This document shows, one piece after another, positions 44,246 through 53,243 of a stretch of 64,000 nt of DNA (position 1 is its first letter; every line of letters begins with the position of its first letter). A program made the translations under genes and the position numbers. Below the pieces are notes generated by a model, which saw only the letters and a list, made by a program, of their open reading frames with translations, was not told the DNA's origin and did no database searches. Source of the stretch: Agrypnia vestita (Eukaryota; Arthropoda; Insecta; Trichoptera; Phryganeidae); assembly GCA_016648135.1 (NCBI GenBank), contig JADDOH010002139.1, positions 28,918 to 92,917 on the forward strand, in the 5' to 3' direction.

Positions 44246-44988
44246 TTCAGTGTTTTGTTGTATACTTTATTTATTATTTTATTATATAGTATTTTATAAC
44301 ATTATTATTAAAATGAATTTCCACAAATTAAACGTCATCACATTCAAATACTCTTAAAAAATGTTTTTTGCCTAATGATAGTTTTTATTTTGTATTTTTT
44401 AAATATATTATTATGTTAAGTGGAATTTAGTTATTTTTCCATAAATACAACATTAAAATAGTGCATTATTTCTTCGACGATTTTTTACTATTCATGTATA
44501 TTTAGTACATTAATAAGATGATATAAATCATTTTTTTAATAAAATTATTTTAAATCCAATCTTGCATGCACAAAAAAATATAGTGTATCATACACATTAG
44601 ATTATTTAATGAGAAAATAATTCAATGTTTCATTTCAATCCAACCCTGACGACATGATTTTATCCATTAGCCGTGCGAGGCCTTTTGCGGGACAGCACAG
44701 ACCTCATTTTGAAATTTTCAAAATAATTTGTTAATGAAAAATACTTACTGTTAACAATGACAATAAAACGAATTTTGTATATGCAATATTTATGTCAAAA
44801 AATAAACTATGTAGAAATTGTTGATGCCCCGGGACGATTTTATCCCTTAAGTCAATCTGATATTTTGAAGATTTTAGTCTTAGGGAAAGAGAATACTTGA
44901 GCTCGTATTTGAATGCAAATAAATGATCGTATTTTATGATTATGAAAATACCACGATCAAATTAATAATGTACGTTATTTCTTTGATA
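44246..44988. other. No gene seen; anonymous spacer
   Basis: AT-rich sequence with no recognised element. Confidence 0.35.
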
Positions 44989-44996
44989 CTAAATAC

Positions 44997-45216
44997 CAGG
45001 CGCGTGCAGTGGTAACATTGAAACATGACTTTTTTGTAAACGTATATTTTGGAAAAAAATAGAAATTAAATATTTATGCGACAGATTATAATAGTAAAAT
45101 ATGAATACTATGATAATAAATGTGATAGAAATATTACGAAATGTATGTTTTATTTTTTTTTCAAAATAATTGGTTACGTAAAAGTCATACTGCGATTTTT
45201 CCACTGCATGCTCCTG
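44997..45216. mobile_element. hAT-type MITE, 220 bp, with perfect 8-bp target duplication
   Basis: Terminal inverted repeats CAGGCGCGTGCAGTGG (left) and CAGGAGCATGCAGTGG (right, complemented). Exact 8-bp flanking repeat CTAAATAC at 44989-44996 and 45217-45224. Subterminal CATGACTTTT is shared with the copy at 715-935. No transposase. Confidence 0.9.
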
Positions 45217-45224
45217 CTAAATAC

Positions 45225-47230
45225 AATATAATAATTTATATGTTTGTGTGTCATATGATGTGACATTTGTATCTGGAAGAGAACACCTGTTGGCAGCCAG
45301 GTGTACAGTAAGATGTTTACAATAAAAAAAAACTCAATGTCAGCGAAAAAACGAAATGAAATTCTAATGAATAAATTCAATTTGTGAAATTTTATAAAAT
45401 ACTGAAAATCAGCTCTTTATTTAAACATTAAAATTAAATATTTAGAGGAAAGTAACTAAATGTGGGCTAGTGCTTTAATATGGGCTAGTAACATTTCTCG
45501 AAAACAAATGATTGAAACTCGCTACAAACGACTATCTTCTATCGCACTCATTTGCCCTAACATCGCAATCATTCCATCTCGTCGGTCCGGCACGAGCTGC
45601 CACCAAGAAAGGACCGTGTTGTTTAGCCGCAGCAAAAAAAAATTCTATACTACTTAGCCGTTGTAACAAAATTTCAAACGATACCTTTTTGTTCTGAATT
45701 CTGCTACGGCACATTTGTCTTGTTCTGATGAAACATGTCCTTTTCGCTGTAGTTCTCTTCATCCCCTTGTTTATACGCCACATCTTTTACTTCTCAATAG
45801 CTGCTTGCATCTGCTCCACCCTAGAAAGTAACTGATTTTCTATGCCTTATTTTTTCCTCTTTTGTCTCTATAGTTATTAATATGTTTTTCCGGATGATAT
45901 ATTTCAATCATTGTCAAAGTTTGTTAGCTATCAATTTAAAATAATTAATATTTTGAAATAAGGTTTAATTGTTAACACCACAACAAGCCGCGTGGTGAGA
46001 TATGGTTTGTGACTTCAACAAGGATTAAAACATAAATCTCGGTTAGAGAAACCATTTTAATGTCCATCGGACTACGAGGGCTGCCAAATATTAAAATTTT
46101 GTCTCTTACTAGAATGATTTAAATGCTTAATATCTTCGAAAGTATTTATTGCAATCAGAATCCAGTAAGCTTAAATTAAATTAAAAATTAAATGCTTTGA
46201 TAATATACCTACACCATTTTCGAAAAATACCCCAGTTGAAAGATATAATAAATTACATAAATTAAGTCTCGAATATGGAAGCACCTTTTCTTAACAATAC
46301 GTTAACTAAGACGAGAATACCATTTGATATTTGACCAACTCGCTTAGAAGCTTAGTGAACAACTTGAACTAATGAAAATTTCAAAAGATATATCAAGTAC
46401 TCGTAACATGAAGGTACTTGTGACATTTACAGAACGACGAAGTATTTATTAACATTTTATTTTATTTTATCAATCGGGAACTCACTAATAAAATTAAATT
46501 CAAAGCTTGAACTGGAAACCATCCAATAGTCATTAAAAATTTAAATTTCCTTTCGGCTCCCATTTTGAACCTCTATTTCGGTAGTTTTTTTATTTTACAC
46601 ACATTTTAATTGAAAAAGATACTTAAATTTTATATTACCTAACGAAATTCTCCGATTTTCAGCAGATTACAAGTAAAAAGATAGTACCTATCTTTGAAGC
46701 GGATAAAATTTTATTAAATTGCAAATATTGTATTTTTAAAGCATATTGTTGCTACTCCAAAAGGGTCATATAATTGTATATAAAATGGTAGGTTGTCATT
46801 TTCATATAATTTTTTTTACAGGCATATTTTTACAAACATTTGAAAAAAAAATTTTTTTGATCAATGTTGACCATTCGAAATCAGTATCAAAAAAAATATC
46901 TGTCCGCAAAACTAAGACTTTTTGTCAGTACACATAATAATGCATATTCATACTTATATAATAATCAATAAAATTGCAGAAATGTTTTTAAGTCTGTACC
47001 TACGTTCTATAGATTTTATTTAATGATTTTATTATTATTATAGATAATTATATTATAGATTATATATTATATTACATACACGTCTGTCATAGGTAGTGCT
47101 TAGTTATTATAAATGTTGACTTTCTTTTTAAAACACTAAAAATATTTCTAAAATATCAAATAAGTTCCAAATTGGTTATAACAGCTCTTTGTTCAAATTT
47201 TAATTACAACTATTCGCTCTCTTAAAATAT
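45225..47230. other. No gene seen; anonymous spacer
   Basis: ORFs at 45460-45657 and 45532-45783 overlap on opposite strands in a GC-richer patch; neither has a recognised domain. Confidence 0.35.
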
Positions 47231-47237
47231 TTTTAAA

Positions 47238-47320
47238 CTAGCTGTTATCCAGCAAAAATGACGGAACATTGGTTCGAGCCTTTGCTAAGCACTAGTATAT
47301 ATTTAAAGTAATATTTTTGG
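47238..47320 (-). mobile_element. Helitron-like 3' end (same type as 11.8 and 24.9 kb)
   Basis: CTAG at 47238-47241 in minus orientation. The minus-strand sequence before it, GTCATTTTTGCTGGATAACAG, resembles the terminal words at 11813 and 24927. The body is not recognisable beyond about 47280. Confidence 0.35.
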
Positions 47321-47408
47321 CGGACGGCGGAGAGGCAGCGGTAGCGAGATGGCTATCGTTGCCGCCTTCAGGTTTGCTGGCCCGGGGTTCAAGCCCCATC
47401 TCCGGTCA
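47319..47408 (+). repeat. tRNA-related SINE promoter remnant (family C)
   Basis: GC-rich 90-bp block in AT-rich DNA with an A-box-like GGTAGCGAGATGGC and a B box GGTTCAAGCCCC (about 47387). The spacing is about tRNA-sized, but the arms do not fold into a clean cloverleaf. Probably an old retroposon head. Confidence 0.45.
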
Positions 47409-48123
47409 TTTAATTTGTTTTTTTTAAGCTGTGAATTCGACCAAAAGCTCGAATATTACACGATTATTACACGAAAACTGCGTGGATAGTCATAAATAAA
47501 ATATCATTCTGATCTCATTTATCCAAAAAATATCAAATTATTATATACGTATTTGAGACGCATTGGAGAATATCCATGCCGTAATATTAATTCAGAGAAC
47601 TCGCTAAGAGCGTAAAATAGCATTTTGGTTGGTCATTCCAGAATATTCTAGAATTGATCAGTCTCCAAAGATACAAGCCAATACTCTAATTTGATTGGTC
47701 ATCTGGTGAGAATGTTTTGAGTGAAGCAAATTTTAATGGTTGGTGTTGTACAAGGAGTTTTACAGTAGCGAAGTAAAATGGCTTAGAGATTATTTACTTT
47801 AAAGAAAAATTTTGATTTATTTTTATGGTATTGTCTAATTTTTAAATCCCTACTCTACCCTCTAAAAGGCTTTCTACGCCAACGCCTTACTAAAATTCAC
47901 CTATAAACTTTTTGTCATTGGGACAGTTGACTACACATTACTTGTAATTCCTTTAATATTTATTAATAACTAGCTGTTCATACCCGGCGTTGCACGGGTT
48001 GAGGATTAAGTTTAAAATAAATTACTTCTTGGGTAAACACTTTATAACTTTGTGGTGACATATTCAATAATTAAATTAAATAAAAACAACTTTGTAAACA
48101 CCACTGAAATATTTTTATTTACA

Positions 48124-48164
48124 CCTCTACATGTTACGGAAACAAAGTTCCCTTCCTCAGGAGG
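48124..48164 (-). ncRNA. Hammerhead ribozyme-like motif, one core change
   Basis: Minus strand: helix I CCTC, core CTGAGGA (N7=G), helix II GGGAAC/GTTTCC with loop TTT, GTAA in place of GAAA, palindromic ACATGT, A as cleavage base, helix I GAGG (4 bp). The A13-to-T change is present in both arms, so it predates the palindrome or was copied with it. Confidence 0.55.
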
Positions 48165-48449
48165 ATAACTAGTATACTAAAATTATAGAACATATGTAGA
48201 CTTAAAATTAACAAGGAGGGGGGGCGAGTGGAATGTAAATGTAAATGGAAGAGCAGGGAGGGCGGAATAGGTAAGTGTTTGGTAATGGGAGTGTTTTTTG
48301 TTTAAAATTGGAAAAATATTAAGGATCGGATTGTTTGGGAATTGAATTTGGCTATTTATTATATTGTTATTACAATACATTCCACTCGCCCCCCCCTCCT
48401 TGTTAATTTTAAGTCTGCATATGTTCTATAATTTTAGTATACTAGTCAT

Positions 48450-48484
48450 CCTCCTGAGGATTTTGTTTCCGTAACATGTAGAGG
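48450..48484 (+). ncRNA. Hammerhead ribozyme-like motif, helix II truncated
   Basis: CCTC (48450-48453), CTGAGGA (48454-48460), only the 3' half of helix II (GTTTCC), GTAA, ACATGT, A, GAGG (48481-48484). A deletion removed the 5' half of helix II. Confidence 0.5.
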
Positions 48485-48989
48485 TATAAATAAAAATATT
48501 TCAGTGGTGTTTACAAAGTTGTTTTTATTTAATTTAATTATTAAAATAAATTTGTTAGGGTAAACAAAGTTTCGATTCGAACGGTATAGATTTGCATCGA
48601 AAATATCTCAGAGGAGAGGAAGGGGTATGAGAATAGGGGGGAAATGTTACCTATGTTACCCGCCGGGTCTTAAAGAAAAACTTTCTAAATTTTGAGTCCG
48701 ATCGGTCAAACGGTACAGATTTGCATAGAAAATATGTCAGGGGGAGGGGAAAGGGTATGATAATAGGGGGGGAAATGTTGCCTATGTTACCCACTGGGTC
48801 CTAAAGCATAAGTAGGCAAACTCAGGTCAAGCTCAGTAAAGTGAACGTGTATAGACGTGTTTTGTACGCAATATTATAATCCGTGGTTTTATGACTTGTG
48901 ACAATTAATTTAAATTTTTTTTATTACTCTGTTGTAAAATGGCGGACAATCAACTAATTTAGAAAACCTATGTCATTGTATGCTATTTC

Positions 48990-49245
48990 ATTTTCTATCC
49001 GGTGTTAATGCAACGGTTGCAATAAAAAAAAATTGTGATGTGTATGGAGACGTATGGAGAGAAAGTAAATAAGTGCCAACGTTGGTTTAGAAAATTTTCC
49101 GATGCTTTTGACTTGCCTGATAGCGATCGAAGTGGGCGCCCGGTAGGGTTTGATAATGACGCTTTAAAAACACCTAGAAGCATATTTTTCTTAAAAATCT
49201 ACCAACAAGATGGCAAAAGTCCTAGATACGATGGAGATTAAATCG
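48990..49245 (+). pseudogene. mariner transposase relic
   Basis: Encodes VNKCQRWFRKFSDAFDLPDS and DRSGRPVGFDNDALK, the N-terminal DNA-binding region and linker of a mariner transposase. A deletion then jumps to the C-terminus (PTRWQK, in another frame) near 49202. Its sequence differs from the 22-kb element, so it is a different mariner lineage. No TIRs recognised. Confidence 0.7.
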
Positions 49246-50035
49246 ATTTAAAATAAAATTAAATGTATTTCAATTATTTTTTTTGTTGCCACTTACATAA
49301 TTGATTACTTATGGGTACACCTAATAGAAAACCTATTTATCTGTGTAAATTTAAAACAAAATATAGGAGCGTTAATTACTTTATTTATTCCAGTAAGGAA
49401 ATAAATCATTAAATTTATAATGATCACAGTAAAAGTGAAATATAAAAATCTTTAAAGTTTCACAAAATTTTAAAAATATATACATACATCTATAATCATA
49501 TAATTTTTATCTTTTGAATTATGTGTTTAATTATTTGCATTAAATCATAACCGCATTTTGGGGCTGTGACCTCTAATAAAGAGAGGGTGTCTTTATTCTG
49601 GACGTTAAGGCTTATCTTAATGACGTCCTTCCGGGTCACAATTCGGATCGTCAGAATGAGGGAAGATATTCTTCAGGGCAGTGGTTCAAGTTAATGTTCG
49701 CAATACAACAAACAATAAAATTTCCCAAATAGAGGCTGTATGATATAATTCCCTGTTAAGTATTTTTTTATTACCTACTTACTGACTGGGGAATTCTTTA
49801 TAAAAACGTGACCTGTGACCACATCTATTGTGATCTTAAGAGACTTTATATCTTATTTATTTATTGAAACATTTTTCTGATTTACTTTTATGAATTTATA
49901 TACAAATGTATTTAACATTTAATGTAAATTAACTTTAAGAATATTGTCGCCAAAGTCTATAACAATAAAAACTACTCATAATTGAAGTGTTTTGAATATT
50001 CTATCAGAATTTGGAAGTAACCAAAATATGCCGGA
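49246..50035. other. No gene seen; anonymous spacer
   Basis: A GC-richer patch at about 49560-49690 remains unassigned. Confidence 0.35.
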
Positions 50036-50039
50036 AACT

Positions 50040-50250
50040 TCCAGAACATTGGGTCTTTATAAATACACGATCACGCCGATGACACGATTGTTTTGAAGAA
50101 ATACCATATTAGTAAAACAAACCAGCGAAATAAATTAAGAGAGTACCTTCCGGGAGTTCGATAGTGAATAAGTATTGACGTGCGTATATTCTGGATAACT
50201 TAATAAAGTAAAGACAAGTTCTCTCCACAGAAAATCATTGCGTTATCGTA
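50040..50250 (+). repeat. LTR-like fragment (candidate family B)
   Basis: CTTTATAAATACACG near 50053 and AAGAGAGTACCTTCCGGGAG near 50138, then GTGAATAAG, parallel the pieces at 15580 and 34600. No ends defined. Confidence 0.35.
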
Positions 50251-51109
50251 AAAAAATGCGATATCATAGAAGCGAGCGAATTGAGATAGATATAAACATA
50301 TCTATCTCAACTCGCATAATAGTATATTAGAAAGTATAGCAAAATAGAAAATTTTCTACCAACTTATTTATGGAATAATATCGAGTGATGGTTATAAAAT
50401 TAATCCAAATTACATAATATTGCTACAGCTAAATTTGTGTTCAGTAAGTTTCAAAATAAATAGAAAGTTAATTAATTTCAAGAGTATAATTACTTATTCT
50501 CCCGTGATAGTATTGTTAAATATCATTTTTGTATTGATAAGTTGATACCTATAGAAATATACCTTACTATTATAATTAATAACGGTCGTCCTGGTTGTAT
50601 GGTTGTATTCATTTCAATAACTTTACTTATTTTTTATACATAAATAAAGAAATAAAACATAATAGTTCAATATCTAACCATTTTACATTCAAACGTAAAA
50701 TGTTTAGATACATATCGGGTTATTTTCATTAGTTCACAATGCAAAAATGATTGCAGACAGTTCCGCCCTGGCGAATAAGCGGTTGTCCCCAATGAGTGGT
50801 ATTCCTAAATTAGGATTCAATACGGATGCTGCAATGCCAGATCCTCGGGTCTGGGGCGTGTTTGTATGTCGAATGCATCCGCAAACTGGATATTAAACTG
50901 GCATCAAGGAACTTTTAGCAAGGGCTTAAAGCATTCGAAGCGTGATTTCGTATCCATACAGTATTCAATGGAGTTTGATTTTCTTTTTATTTACGGAAAA
51001 CTAACGGTACTAATAGAATTTTGTAAATACATGCGTAGTTATTAAATAATACAAGGACCATCTTATAAGTTTCCACCTAATTCATAATTTTAAAGAATTG
51101 TTGCATTCA
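50251..51109. other. No gene seen; anonymous spacer
   Basis: A short inverted repeat (GAGATAGATATA / TATATCTATCTC-like) lies at about 50282-50312. A GC-richer patch at 50750-50910 is unassigned. Confidence 0.35.
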
Positions 51110-51117
51110 TAATGTTA

Positions 51118-51265
51118 TTTTATATTAACTCTATATTCTACATATTTTATCTTTATTATCTTATACTTACTTTTACTTACTCTCATTTTATATTATAAGG
51201 TAATTAGTACAACATCAAATTACTGTAATAGGTTTTGTAACCGTTGAAAGAAATAAATAATTGCA
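51118..51265 (+). repeat. LINE 3' end, second copy of the 21-kb repeat
   Basis: Nearly identical to 21085-21237, including AATAGGTTTTGTAACCGTTG and an AAATAAATAA tail. No ORF remains. Confidence 0.7.
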
Positions 51266-51309
51266 TTGCATGCATAAAACAGAGAAAAAATTGAATGGTT
51301 AAATAATTA

Positions 51310-51545
51310 ATAAAAATAAACTTAGTTTTCACATCACTTTTGTATTGAAAATATCAACATATTTCAGAGCCCATTGCCCTTTTGTTAGACAATCAAAATA
51401 TTTAAATTTAATTTTGTTAGTAGGTATACAATTGTATCGTGACGAAGCGGCAAACATGTTAATATTTTCAATACAAAAGTGGTGAAAACTAAGTTTATTT
51501 TCATTAATTATATTAATTATGTCACCACAAAATTATTTTTCTATT
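51310..51545. mobile_element. Penelope-type inverted terminal repeats (family alpha)
   Basis: The minus arm (51310-51395) and plus arm (51437-51545) share TATTTTCAATACAAAAGTGG and GTGAAAACTAAG. The plus arm reads CGTGACGAAGCGGCAAAC before ATGTTAATA, a hammerhead with shortened, damaged core. No ORF between the arms. Confidence 0.6.
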
Positions 51546-52300
51546 TATGAAGAAGACGTCAAAGAATATAAGTTAAAAGTAAGATGATATATGTTTGTAC
51601 ATCACAAATAGAATCAATAAATGAAAATGAAAAATTGAAAATAAGCAGAATATAAAATAATATAGGATAACATAAGATAAATGAAAAATAATTGCTGTAC
51701 AACAACAGACAGAGAGAAGGCCTGTACACAATTTAAATATCAGAAAGGCACCACAAAACGGCGCAAGACAGGGAAAAATGGAAGAGCCTTTTCAAGGTTT
51801 TAAACTCCCAAACCCCTAATTTGGGAATTTTATGTAATTCAAACAATATACGTAATCAATTTATTTTGTTAACAGGTATCATAATAAAACAAGCGAAAAA
51901 ATAAAATTTATAATTCTCTCTGTATCGTTGGTAAAAAAAATTCAATCTAAAATAAACTTTAAATGAGATTCTTGATTATGCAAACGGAATAAAAATCTTC
52001 TCTTTGGGGGGTTGAACATAAATTCGGCTGCTGATTATTTCTTACTGTAATTGTGTTGTGTTCCGGTGAAAAGTTAATTATCATCCGTCACTGCAAACCT
52101 TTATCGTGTTAATTGAATTAAACACGTTAACGTTTCTGGGGCCCCAGTTATTCAGGCACGGCTTTAAATTAATTAAACCTAATGTTTGATTTAAGGTCCG
52201 GCCCTAAAATATACAGGGCTGTGAAAAATATTATAAGATATTATTTATTTTTCTTTTGGTTCTGCTTCTCAGTTTCGTACACTATTCATGCGAAATTCAG
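51546..52300. other. No gene seen; anonymous spacer
   Basis: AT-rich, with a small GC-richer stretch near 51730-51780 that I could not assign. Confidence 0.35.
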
Positions 52301-52309
52301 AAACTCCAC

Positions 52310-52480
52310 CATCATCATGGTATTTTTTTCATTGCCATATATGTATTATAGAGGCAGTTCTCCTGTCATAAATGCCAAGTTTTCGTGCATCTTTCTTGAT
52401 ATATTCAACCCATCTTCTTCGACATCTTTCCCGACGTCTCATCCCTTGAGATTGCCTGTACAGTACCGAATGTGAGTACC
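52310..52480 (-). pseudogene. LINE reverse-transcriptase C-terminal tail (LINE family 6)
   Basis: Minus strand encodes MRRRERCRRRWVEYIKKDAR followed by KLGIYDRRTAS, the basic RRRW..DI..D region common at the end of insect non-LTR reverse transcriptases. A stop and a CATGATGATGG stretch follow. Short and truncated on both sides. Confidence 0.6.
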
Positions 52481-53022
52481 AGATTTAGTGTCGCTAAAGA
52501 TCTCTCAGTTGCGCTGATCCGGACATTTCGAAAGACACCCTCAAATAAACTTTATTAGTAGTTTTATTATGTAAGCTGCTCATGCATTAGATTTTGAATT
52601 ATTGCTGAGCTATAATCAGCAGCGAATCTCTTCTGGTCGTGGTTGCTATATTCATATATTTTCAATATTTTTACTAGCAACAAAAGTTTGGAAAATCAAC
52701 TTCAGAGTCAGGGAAGGAAGAAACTGCTAAGATTCTCATGGACTGAAGTGAGAAGAAATGCTTACATTTTGAAATAATATCAGCTATTACTGATATTGGT
52801 ACAGAAACACATCCTGCAGTAGTACAGCCATATTTCTCGGCCCGTTAATAAAATGTTAAATGTTATACAAGGAGTATGCAGAAGGGCAATGTGTAATGTG
52901 TAAGTAGATTGTCTAATTTTTATGTGTGGGAGGGAGCATCGCATTGCAAGACAAGGAACGGAGAAAGGGCACAAAAAAACTAATCTCTCAAGAATCTCAT
53001 TTTTTTTTAATTTATTCTTTAA
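52481..53022. other. No gene seen; anonymous spacer
   Basis: Short ORFs on both strands at 52780-52974 have no recognised domain. Confidence 0.35.
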
Positions 53023-53075
53023 CGTATTAATTTTAATTAAACAACTTTGTATTAACCGCTTAACTAGTAAATCTA

Positions 53076-53115
53076 CGTCTACCGGTTTCTATATCACTGT
53101 ATCTTCATCAGGACG
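53076..53115 (-). ncRNA. Hammerhead ribozyme-like motif, helix II weakened
   Basis: Minus strand: CGTC, CTGATGA, A, GATAC, loop AGT, then GATATA in place of GTATC, GAAA, palindromic ACCGGT, A, GACG. Core and helices I and III are intact; helix II has lost most pairs. Confidence 0.6.
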
Positions 53116-53153
53116 GATGCAAGCTGCAAACGCAAACGCAACATGTTTGGGTC

Positions 53154-53193
53154 CGTCCTGATGAAGATACAGTGGTATCGAAACCGGTAGACG
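53154..53193 (+). ncRNA. Hammerhead ribozyme-like motif, perfect consensus
   Basis: Helix I CGTC (53154-53157) with GACG (53190-53193), 4 of 4 paired. Core CTGATGA (53158-53164). Helix II GATAC (53166-53170) with GTATC (53175-53179), 5 of 5, loop AGTG. GAAA (53180-53183). Self-complementary helix III ACCGGT (53183-53188). Cleavage base A53189. All invariant bases are present. This is the best ribozyme candidate in the window. Confidence 0.75.
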
Positions 53194-53243
53194 TAGAGTT
53201 ACTATTTAAGTGATTAATACAAAGTTGTTTAATTAAAATTGAT

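Larger units (their letters stand above)
48040..48541. mobile_element. Penelope-like palindrome (family gamma)
   Basis: Left (minus) and right (plus) arms share 150 bp or more as reverse complements, from the AAATTAAATAAAAAC ends through hammerhead motifs to a G/C-tract (GGGGGGG at about 48220, CCCCCCC at about 48391). The minus arm encodes NNIINSQIQFPNNPILNIFP, the Penelope ORF tail. Flanking words TAAAATAAATT...GGGTAAACA at 48013-48039 and 48542-48566 look like a diverged target duplication. Confidence 0.75.
47970..48830 (-). mobile_element. Helitron-type element with Penelope palindrome inserted
   Basis: Minus-strand 3' end: hairpin ACCCGTGCAACGCCGGGT, then ATGAACAG-CTAG (47970-47973) before a host T. 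After the insertion at about 48040-48541 the body resumes with two tandem copies (about 48570-48660 and 48690-48790) of a unit containing GAACGGTATAGATTTGCAT and GGGGGGAAATGTT. Related body sequence is at 38016-38200. Confidence 0.65.
53023..53243. mobile_element. Palindromic double-hammerhead element (family delta)
   Basis: Left arm 53023-53115 and right arm 53154-53243 are reverse complements (about 90%) from TTAATTTTAATTAAACAACT to the hammerhead motifs; the spacer is 38 bp. The outer right end reads GTCCAACCACAAAG, similar to the GTCACCACAAA word ending the alpha Penelope repeats. No ORF. Confidence 0.75.
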
